Positions 6,375 to 11,633 of a DNA stretch of 11,633 nt are shown here, in pieces (position 1 is the first letter of the stretch; every line of letters starts with the position of its first letter). The stretch covers positions 1-11,633 of the forward strand of contig JBJHBM010000052.1 in the NCBI GenBank assembly GCA_050485485.1. Direction: 5' to 3'. Origin of the DNA: WHSO01 sp050485485 (GTDB taxonomy: Bacteria > Pseudomonadota > Alphaproteobacteria > SMXQ01). Position numbers and translations under genes: made by a program. The notes under the pieces were generated by a model that was not told where the DNA came from, did no database searches, and saw only the letters and a program-made list of their open reading frames with translations.

Positions 6375-6398
6375 CCGGGCCGGCGGGGTTTCCGTTTT
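6354..6398 (+). terminator. Terminator-like stem ahead of the VOC operon
   Basis: ACCCCGCCG (6354-6362) pairs perfectly with CGGCGGGGT (6381-6389) over an 18-base loop, and TTTCCGTTTT (6389-6398) follows. The loop is long and the T-run is broken by CCG, so it is a moderate terminator. It could end a small RNA or act as an attenuator for the VOC genes starting at 6468. Confidence 0.5.
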
Positions 6399-6423
6399 CC
6401 GCGTCGGGCCTGCGTGGTAGGCT
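6395..6423 (+). promoter_or_regulatory. Weak candidate promoter for the VOC pair
   Basis: TAGGCT (6418-6423) resembles the GC-organism -10 seen before the lipoprotein gene (TAGACT). Seventeen bases upstream lies only TTTTCC, a poor -35. The predicted start is about 38 bases before the first VOC start codon. If real, the VOC genes would not depend on read-through from the structured region. Confidence 0.25.
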
Positions 6424-6467
6424 TCGAAAAACGACGCCATCGACGTCCCACAGCCGGGAGGCCGCCC

Positions 6468-6899
6468 ATGCCGTTCAGGTTCCGCCGATCGGGCCATATC
6501 GTGATCCGCTGCGCCGACGCCGACCGCTCGGCCAGGTTCTTCCAGGAGGTGGTGGGGCTCGCCCAGCACGGCGAGACCCAGCGCGGGATGCGCTTCCTTA
6601 CCGCCGACTTCGCCGAGAACCACCACATGCTGCTGGTGCGGCCCGCACGGCCGGGCGCGCCCGCGCCCGATCCCGAGCGCCGCATCGGCTTCGCGCGCGT
6701 CGCCTACGAGGTCCGCACCCCCGCCGCGCTGGCCGCACTGCGCGTGCGGCTCCAGGCGGCGGACGTCGAGCCGCTCGACGGGCGCACGGCGGACGCGGTC
6801 GCGTTCCGCGACCCCGACGGCAACCTGTTCGAGTTCTTCTGCCGCACCCCGGCCGAGGCCACCTCGGGCGCGCGGACGGGCGCGCGGGAGCCGGCGTGA
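6468..6899 (+). CDS. VOC-fold protein (glyoxalase/bleomycin resistance/dioxygenase superfamily) 1
   Basis: 143 residues; ATG at 6468 is preceded by GGGAGG (6456-6461) at good spacing, preferred over a GTG at 6414. The pattern GHIVIRCADADRSARFFQEVVGL (9-31), ARVAYEV (76-82) and VAFRDPDGNLFEFF (111-124) is that of a single VOC module with paired beta-alpha-beta-beta-beta units. Expected metal ligands are His10 and Glu122, but the place usually held by a second His (H-x-A-F/Y) is Arg77, so metal binding may be altered or completed by a partner. VOC proteins include dioxygenases, isomerases and resistance proteins; the substrate is unknown. The stop overlaps the next start, which suggests joint translation and perhaps a shared complex. 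Confidence 0.85.
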   Translation: MPFRFRRSGHIVIRCADADRSARFFQEVVGLAQHGETQRGMRFLTADFAENHHMLLVRPARPGAPAPDPERRIGFARVAYEVRTPAALAALRVRLQAADVEPLDGRTADAVAFRDPDGNLFEFFCRTPAEATSGARTGAREPA

Positions 6900-7423
6900 T
6901 GGCCGCCGCGATCGCCACCAGCCACCTCACGCTGCGGGTCGCGGACCTCGCGCGCTCGCGCCGCTTCTACGAGGACGTGCTGGAGTTCCGGACGCTCGAA
7001 GCCGCGCCCGGCCGCGCCGCCCTGGGCGTGGACGAAGAGACCGGCGTCATGCTGGTGCTGGAACAGGCGCCCGCCGGCGCCGGCCCCGCGCCCGCGGTCG
7101 AGCCCGAGCCGTTCGTCGGCATGGAGCATTTCGCGTTCGAGCTGGAGCCGGACGACTTCGCGACGCTGCAGGCGTTCTACCGCCGCCTCAGGGAGACCGG
7201 CACCGAGATTCACCACACGGTGGACCACCTCATCACCCACAGCATCTACTTCCTCGATCCCGACCGCAACATGATCGAGGCCTACGTCAACTGCCCGCGC
7301 GCGCGCTTCGAGAACGACCGCTGGCGCGCGCACCCCTACGGCGCGTTCCAGAGCCTCGACGACGCGCTCGAGGGCCGCGCGCCTCCGCCCCTGGGCGAGC
7401 CCGGCGGCAGCTGGCGGGGATAG
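6899..7423 (+). CDS. VOC-fold protein (extradiol-dioxygenase-like) 2
   Basis: 174 residues. The ATG at 6899 overlaps the TGA of the first VOC gene by one base (TGATG), so translation is probably coupled; a GTG at 6896 is in frame but less likely. SHLTLRVADLARSRRFYEDVLEF (8-30), MEHFAFEL (75-82) and HSIYFLDPDRNMIEAYVN (114-131) match the VOC module as in type I extradiol dioxygenases. The three expected ligands are all present: His9, His77 and Glu127, so a mononuclear metal site is likely. The C-terminal 40 residues are an extension with Pro/Gly-rich end. It ends six bases before the convergent stop of the flavoprotein gene, with no room for a separate terminator. Substrate unknown. Confidence 0.87.
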   Translation: MAAAIATSHLTLRVADLARSRRFYEDVLEFRTLEAAPGRAALGVDEETGVMLVLEQAPAGAGPAPAVEPEPFVGMEHFAFELEPDDFATLQAFYRRLRETGTEIHHTVDHLITHSIYFLDPDRNMIEAYVNCPRARFENDRWRAHPYGAFQSLDDALEGRAPPPLGEPGGSWRG

Positions 7424-7429
7424 GGCCGG

Positions 7430-10400
7430 TCAGCTCGCCGCGCGACCGCGCAGCTCAAGCCGCGTCAGGCAGCGGTCGATCCACTGCGCGGTGAGCCGCT
7501 CCTGCGCGCGGTTCTGGCCGAGCCGCTCCCGCAGCGCCGCGAAGTCCACCACGTCGAGCGGCTGGTCCTGGTTGAAGCAGGAGAACACCACCGTCGTCTC
7601 CCCGGTCGCGGGGTCAACGTGGGGCTGCAGGCACTGAGCGCAGATCTCCTTCATCATGCACTGCATCGGCGAATTGATGGAGGCGATCGCGGCGTGGCCG
7701 GGCTTGAGGAAATCCTTGAGCACCGAATGGCGCGCGCGCCCGACCGCCGCCATCATGGCGTCCGAGCCGATGGTGACGACGCGGTCCACCCGGTCCAAGG
7801 GGATCTCGGGCGTCCCGAGCGCCCCCGCGCCGTAGGCCGCGATGGCCTCGACGATGTTGCCGACGAAGCTGCGGTCCTGGGGCCGGTCGGGCACGAAGCC
7901 CGGGGCCTCGTCGCAGCACCATACGATGACGTCGGCGGCGGCCTCGATCTCCTCGACCTTGTAGCGGTCGCGCAGCGCCTTGTAGCCCGCGAAGTAGAGC
8001 ACCTTCGAGCCGGCCCGGCGCATCGCCTGGCCGACCGAGAACAGCACCGCGTTGCCGAGCCCGCCGCCCGCGAGCAGCACCGTCTCGCCGCCCGGCGTCT
8101 CGGTCGGCATGCCGGTCGGGCCCATCAGCACCACGCGCTCGCCGGGCTTGAGCAGCGCGCACAGGTCGGACGAGCCGCCCATCTCGAGCGCGATCACGGC
8201 GACCAGGCCGGCGGCGCGGTCCACCCAGGCGCCGGTCATGGCGAGGCCTTCCATCGCCAGCACCGTGTCCTCGGTGCGCGGCGCCAGCACCTCGTAGTTC
8301 TGCAGGCGGTAGAACTGGCCGGGGTTGAAGGCGCGCGCGGCGGCCGGCGCGTGCACCACCACCTCGACGATGGTGGGCGTGAGGCGGTTGACCTCGCGCA
8401 CGGTCGCGATCAGGTCCTCGCGCATGCGCGCCATCAGCGCCTCGGGCGTCACCGCCGTCGGCGGATGCTTGGCCAGCACGCGGCTCACCACCGGGTAGCC
8501 CTGCTTGGCCGACCCCATCGCCTTCACCACGTTGCCGGCGAACGACGGGTGCATGTCGCCGAAGAAGCTGACCGCGCGCCCGTCGGGCTCGACCGAGGCC
8601 AGCACCCGCACCCTGGCGGGCTTGGCGACGTGCTCCACGTCCTCGGGCGTGCCGTCCTCGGCGAGCGGCTGGAAGTACTTGCCGTGGAGCGCGAAATGCC
8701 CCGGCGCCTCGCGCGCGAGCACGGTGTTGGGCTGGGTGCCGGCGGCCACCAGCACGGTGCGCGCGGGCAGGGTCGCGATCTCCCCGGTGTCCACCAGCCG
8801 GCCGCCGTCGCCGGGCTCCATGCGCGCGAGCTTGAGCGCGCGCGCGTGGCCGTAGGCGTCCACCTCCACGTCCACCGGCGACAGGCCCTCGGCGAAGGCG
8901 ATGCCCTCCTCCAGCGCCTTCTCCACCTCCTCGTGGTTGAGGGTGTAGGACGGGCTCTCCACCATCCAGCGACGGTAGGCGATGGTGGAGCCGCCCCACG
9001 ACCGGAGCAGCTTCACGATCTCGGGCTTGCGCTGCTGGCGGCGCGCCTTGTCGCGCTCCTCGCGGATGGCGCGGGCATGGGCGATGAACTCGTCGGCGAT
9101 CTCGAGGTCTTCCTTGCTCCAGGCGCGCCGCACCGCGGCCTCGCCCTTCTCGGCCACCAGCGTCTCGTAGCGCGCGAGGAACTTCTCCACCTGCACCGGG
9201 TAGTAGGCGAGCGCCTCGGTCGCGGTGTCGATGGCGGTGAGGCCGCCGCCCACCACCACCACCGGCAGGCGCACCTGCAGGTTGGCGATGGAGCTGTCCT
9301 TGGCGGCGCCGGTGAGCTGCAGCGCCATCAGGAAGTCGGAGGCCGCACGCACGCCGCGCGCAAGGCCGTTTTTCATGCCGAGCACGGTCGGCTTGCCCGC
9401 GCCCGAGGCGAGCGCGATGTGGTCGAAGCCGGCCTCCAGCGCCGATTCGATGGTGAGCGTTCCGCCGAAGCGCACGCCGCCGAACATGGCGAAGCGCGCG
9501 CGGCGCTCCAGGATCAGGCGCACCAGCTTGAGGAAGTTCTTGTTCCAGCGCACCGTGATGCCGTACTCGGCGACGCCGCCGAAGCCCGCCATCACGCGGT
9601 CGTCGAGGCTCTCGTAGAGCGCGTTCACGTCGCGCACGGGCGCGAAGGGCACGCGCGCGCCGTCGAGCGCGACGCCGGAGACGGCGGGCTCCAGCGGCTC
9701 GATCTTGAGCCCGTCCACCGCGACCACGGCGTGGCCGTCGTTCATCAGGTGATGCGCGAGCGTGAAGCCGGCGGGCCCGAGCCCCACCACCAGCACCTTG
9801 TAGCCGCTCGCCGGACGCGAGAGCGGGCGCGCGAGGTTCATCGGGTTCCAGCGCGTGAGCAGGCCGTAGACCTCGAAGCCCCACGGCAGCTCCAGCACGT
9901 CCTTGAGGGTGCGGGTCTCGACCTGCGGGATGTTGACCGGCTCCTGCTTCTGGTAGATGCACGACTTCATGCAGTCGTTGCAGATGCGGTGCCCGGTGGC
10001 GGCGACCATCGGGTTGTCCACCACCGCCACCGCGAGCGCCGCGACCGGGCGGCCCTCGGACTTGAGCAGATTCATCTCCGAGATGCGCTCCTCGAGCGGG
10101 CAGCCCGCGAGCGTGACCCCGAAGGCGGACTTCTGGAAGGCGCCGGTCTTGCGGTCCTTGAGCCCCTTGGCGCACGAGTCCTTGCCCTGGTTGTGGCACC
10201 AGATGCAGTAGTTGGCCTGGTCGAGCGCATGGGTGAGGTCCATGCCGGGATCGGTCAGGGCGAAGCCCTCGCGGTGGCGCAGGCCGTGTTCGGACGCGAT
10301 GCGGATCATGCGCACGCCGTCCTTCACCTCGGTCTCGACCGGAACCAGGTGCAGCGCGTCGGGCCTGGCCGGCACCTTGAACAGCACGCCTTTCGCGAAG

Positions 10401-10978
10401 CGCCGCCGGCCCATCGCGGAAAGCGTCGCCCAGGCGGCGAAGTCCTCGGCGAGCGCGAGCGCCTCCGCGTTGCCCGCCTCGTCGGCGAGCCAGCCCTCGA
10501 CCGCGCGGGCGAAGGCCTCCTCGGAAAACGGGCCGATCGTCTTGGTGAGGCGCACCTCCAGCGTCGGGCCGTCGAGCGCCTCGGCCTCCTCGGGCTTGTG
10601 CTTCTTCACGGCGCGGCGCTGCACGAACAGGCGCTTGACGCGGTAGAGCGGCGCGAGCGCGTCGTGGCGCGCCTCGAGCGCGGCGATTTCCGCCTCGATC
10701 CCGAACAGGGCGCCGATGAAATCGTCGAGATGGGGCGCGAGGTCGATCAGGAGCTGGGATTCGTCCTTGGCCTCGAGCCCGCCCGGCGCGGCGGCGGCGC
10801 CGCCCTCGCTTTGGCCTGCCGCGCGGCGCGCGGCCATCAGGCGGTTGTAGAGCCCGGCGTCGGCGGCGGCGAGATGGTCGCAGAAGGCCGCGTCCACGCG
10901 CGCGAGCCGCGCGTCGTCGTAGAGGTCTTCGAAAGCAAGCCCGAAGCCGAGCGCGAGATCCTGTGACGGTGTCTTCAT
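7430..10978 (-). CDS. Multidomain Fe-S flavoprotein oxidoreductase, NfnB/GltD-like plus NfnA/PyrK-like fusion
   Basis: 1182 residues; ATG at 10978 (MKTPSQDLALGFG). The frame stays open far upstream, into the siroheme gene, but that part is Arg/Pro-rich shadow. The only Shine-Dalgarno-like sequence is GGGGAA. Residues 1-250 are mainly helical and unrecognised. Cysteines C258-x2-C261-x7-C269, C293 and C333-x2-C336-x3-C340 resemble the Fe-S region of GltD and dihydropyrimidine dehydrogenase. VLVVGLGPAG (395-404) is an FAD-binding GxGxxG and VVVVGGGLTAID (573-584) an NAD(P)H site. From about 855, a ferredoxin-reductase-like FAD domain (GQFYRLQNYE, 887-896) is followed by LLAGGGLGNA (968-977) and a [2Fe-2S]-type set C1107-x5-C1113-x2-C1116-x17-C1134 like PyrK. 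NfnAB-type enzymes couple NADH, NADPH and ferredoxin. Function here is inferred from architecture; an electron donor for another reductase is equally possible. Confidence 0.85.
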   Translation of the reverse strand: MKTPSQDLALGFGLAFEDLYDDARLARVDAAFCDHLAAADAGLYNRLMAARRAAGQSEGGAAAAPGGLEAKDESQLLIDLAPHLDDFIGALFGIEAEIAALEARHDALAPLYRVKRLFVQRRAVKKHKPEEAEALDGPTLEVRLTKTIGPFSEEAFARAVEGWLADEAGNAEALALAEDFAAWATLSAMGRRRFAKGVLFKVPARPDALHLVPVETEVKDGVRMIRIASEHGLRHREGFALTDPGMDLTHALDQANYCIWCHNQGKDSCAKGLKDRKTGAFQKSAFGVTLAGCPLEERISEMNLLKSEGRPVAALAVAVVDNPMVAATGHRICNDCMKSCIYQKQEPVNIPQVETRTLKDVLELPWGFEVYGLLTRWNPMNLARPLSRPASGYKVLVVGLGPAGFTLAHHLMNDGHAVVAVDGLKIEPLEPAVSGVALDGARVPFAPVRDVNALYESLDDRVMAGFGGVAEYGITVRWNKNFLKLVRLILERRARFAMFGGVRFGGTLTIESALEAGFDHIALASGAGKPTVLGMKNGLARGVRAASDFLMALQLTGAAKDSSIANLQVRLPVVVVGGGLTAIDTATEALAYYPVQVEKFLARYETLVAEKGEAAVRRAWSKEDLEIADEFIAHARAIREERDKARRQQRKPEIVKLLRSWGGSTIAYRRWMVESPSYTLNHEEVEKALEEGIAFAEGLSPVDVEVDAYGHARALKLARMEPGDGGRLVDTGEIATLPARTVLVAAGTQPNTVLAREAPGHFALHGKYFQPLAEDGTPEDVEHVAKPARVRVLASVEPDGRAVSFFGDMHPSFAGNVVKAMGSAKQGYPVVSRVLAKHPPTAVTPEALMARMREDLIATVREVNRLTPTIVEVVVHAPAAARAFNPGQFYRLQNYEVLAPRTEDTVLAMEGLAMTGAWVDRAAGLVAVIALEMGGSSDLCALLKPGERVVLMGPTGMPTETPGGETVLLAGGGLGNAVLFSVGQAMRRAGSKVLYFAGYKALRDRYKVEEIEAAADVIVWCCDEAPGFVPDRPQDRSFVGNIVEAIAAYGAGALGTPEIPLDRVDRVVTIGSDAMMAAVGRARHSVLKDFLKPGHAAIASINSPMQCMMKEICAQCLQPHVDPATGETTVVFSCFNQDQPLDVVDFAALRERLGQNRAQERLTAQWIDRCLTRLELRGRAAS

Positions 10979-11001
10979 TACGCGGTCGTTCCCCAAATGC
11001 C

Positions 11002-11015
11002 CCCGGCGCGCCGGG
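11002..11015. repeat. 14-base perfect palindrome between two minus-strand genes
   Basis: CCCGGCGCGCCGGG lies in the 47-base gap between the siroheme-type gene and the flavoprotein gene. It could form a six-pair hairpin with a two-base loop in either strand. No T-run follows, so it is unlikely to end transcription fully; it may modulate expression of the downstream gene or be a protein-binding site. Confidence 0.4.
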
Positions 11016-11025
11016 TGGCGGTGTT

Positions 11026-11595
11026 TTAGTCGAACCAGCCCTGCCGGTCCAACCATTCGCGCGTGCGCCGGCGGAGCTCGGCGAAGCCCGCGCCCCCGGC
11101 CCGCCAGCGGGCCCGGGCCCCGGCCAGCGCGTCGAGGCGCGCCGCCCATTCCGGCCCGTAGTCCCGCTCCAGCCGTTCGCGGATCGCGACCGCGAGTCCC
11201 GGCCCCCGGCCCCCGGTCGAGACCGTGAGCAGAAGGTCGCCCCGGCGCACCAGCGCCGGAACGTGGAAGTCCGAAAGCGCGATGCGGTCCTCGACGTTGA
11301 CCGGCACCCCCGCCGCCCGCGCGCGCGCGGCGAGCGCGGCGGAGGCCTCCGCGTCGAGGCCGGCGATGAACAGGAGCGTGGCCCCTGCGAGGTCGCCCGC
11401 CTCCGGCAGGCGCGCCACATGCGCCGCCCCCGTCTCCGCCACCGCCGCCGCCAGGCCTTCGGCGGGATCGGGCGCGAACACCCGCAGCGTGCCGGCGCCG
11501 CCGGCCGTGAGGCCGCGCAGCCGGGTGGCGAGCGCGTCGCCCGCCCCCGCCAACACGATGCGGACGTGCCGGGGATCGAAGACGACGGGGATCAT
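11026..11595 (-). CDS. cysG: Precorrin-2 dehydrogenase / sirohydrochlorin ferrochelatase (siroheme synthase N-terminal type)
   Basis: 189 residues, equal to the N-terminal module of CysG or to Met8p without the methyltransferase domain. RIVLAGAGDALATR (12-25) is the NAD-binding loop. GVPVNVEDR (96-104) places Asp103 where CysG has its catalytic Asp104, and LTVSTGGRGPGLAVAIRERLE (123-143) matches the conserved SSGG-type segment, with Ser126 near the position of CysG Ser128. The enzyme oxidises precorrin-2 with NAD and inserts iron to form siroheme, the cofactor of sulfite and nitrite reductases. The methyltransferase must be coded elsewhere. ATG at 11595 starts seven bases after another gene's stop, and the flavoprotein gene follows after 47 bases, so an operon is likely. 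The symbol is used for the N-terminal domain function only. Confidence 0.85.
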   Translation of the reverse strand: MIPVVFDPRHVRIVLAGAGDALATRLRGLTAGGAGTLRVFAPDPAEGLAAAVAETGAAHVARLPEAGDLAGATLLFIAGLDAEASAALAARARAAGVPVNVEDRIALSDFHVPALVRRGDLLLTVSTGGRGPGLAVAIRERLERDYGPEWAARLDALAGARARWRAGGAGFAELRRRTREWLDRQGWFD

Positions 11596-11602
11596 GCCCG
11601 TC

Positions 11603-11633
11603 TCAGTTGGTGCCGGGCGAGCCCTTGAGCAGG
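11603..11633 (-). CDS. C-terminal end of an unidentified upstream gene (partial)
   Basis: On the minus strand one frame runs in from the edge and reads LLKGSPGTN before TGA at 11605-11603, seven bases ahead of the siroheme-type start. The close spacing fits an operon. Nine residues are too few to name the protein, and a chance stop cannot be excluded. Confidence 0.35.
   Translation of the reverse strand, partial: LLKGSPGTN

Larger units (their letters stand above)
6141..6400 (+). ncRNA. Candidate structured leader or small regulatory RNA
   Basis: Five stems follow each other: TGACCCCTC/GAGGGGTCA (6188-6196 with 6207-6215), CGGGC/GCCCG (6245-6259), GGGG-GCGGC/GCCGC-CCCC (6283-6307), GCCCGGC-TCTT-GCCGGGC (6316-6333), and ACCCCGCCG/CGGCGGGGT (6354-6389) followed by a T-rich end. 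The last looks like a terminator. The density of perfect stems, a terminator-like end and small ORFs with Shine-Dalgarno-like sequences suggest a transcribed leader or sRNA. High GC content alone yields many stems, so the call is tentative; no known RNA family was recognised. Confidence 0.35.
5834..6467. other. Gene-poor, hairpin-rich intergenic region
   Basis: Between the minus-strand Cys-rich gene and the plus-strand VOC pair no conventional gene is convincing. The left end holds the EcfG-type promoter. A TTGACT (5923-5928) followed by AGTCTATGTATG could be a plus-strand promoter, but the spacer does not fit well. GAGAC-GGAA-GTCTC (5987-6000) is a small GNRA-type hairpin, and GGCCGC-AAG-GCGGCC (6101-6115) another. 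From about 6140 to 6400 lie tiny ORFs and further hairpins described separately. No SRP RNA, tmRNA, RNase P, 6S or tRNA signature was recognised. Confidence 0.6.

Noticed and set aside
6141..6400. SRP RNA, tmRNA, RNase P or a standard riboswitch in the structured gap
   Set aside because: Conserved cores were looked for by eye (for example GGAAGCAGCC of SRP RNA, cobalamin-box and TPP motifs) and not found.
7619..10966. Plus-strand open frame of 1115 codons antisense to the flavoprotein gene
   Set aside because: Same cause: a His/Arg/Gly/Leu-rich shadow of a clearly coding minus strand.
10979..11149. Longer N-terminus for the flavoprotein
   Set aside because: The extra residues are Arg/Pro/Gly-rich, overlap the siroheme-type gene, and precede a natural ATG with ordinary composition.

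Overview
The window is very GC-rich with strong G/C bias at third codon positions. Long antisense open frames are common and are taken here as shadows. Gene content and a GGAAC-N16-CGTT promoter typical of the EcfG general stress sigma factor point to an alphaproteobacterium, perhaps of the Rhodospirillales or a related group. That placement is inference. No rRNA, tRNA, CRISPR array, insertion sequence or phage gene was seen.

Layout. (1) Positions 2-4404, plus strand: an alternative chaperone-usher-type surface cluster. It holds a 5'-truncated DUF4402-like secreted protein with a Gly/Thr tract, a PapD-like periplasmic chaperone, and a 921-residue usher-like outer-membrane protein ending in an acidic metal-binding-type loop and a carboxypeptidase-regulatory-like domain. 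(2) 4436-5083, plus: a candidate promoter and a SlyB/Pcp-type glycine-zipper lipoprotein. (3) 5136-5569, plus: a CspA-family cold-shock protein with a hairpin-rich upstream region and a very strong intrinsic terminator. (4) 5600-5893, minus: a 77-residue Cys-rich zinc-binding-type protein with a near-ideal Shine-Dalgarno and an EcfG-type promoter. (5) 5834-6467: a 634-base gap with no conventional gene but dense in hairpins, tiny ORFs with Shine-Dalgarno-like sequences, a possible SD/anti-SD switch and a terminator-like stem. This is the best candidate for an undescribed regulatory RNA or leader. (6) 6468-7423, plus: two translationally coupled VOC (glyoxalase/dioxygenase fold) proteins. (7) 7430-11595, minus: a siroheme-synthase N-terminal type protein followed by a 1182-residue flavoprotein. 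The flavoprotein joins a GltD/NfnB-like Fe-S/FAD/NAD(P)H module to a PyrK/NfnA-like FAD/NAD/[2Fe-2S] module. The last codons of another minus-strand gene reach the right edge.

How the parts may work together. Region 1 fits a secretion and assembly route for a surface fibre or adhesin: the chaperone escorts DUF4402 subunits to the usher. Regions 3 and 4 are both stress-linked, cold shock by family and EcfG by promoter. Region 7 places siroheme synthesis, a cofactor of sulfite and nitrite reductases, next to a multi-centre electron-transfer enzyme, which suggests but does not prove a shared role in reductive sulfur or nitrogen metabolism or in balancing reduced cofactors.
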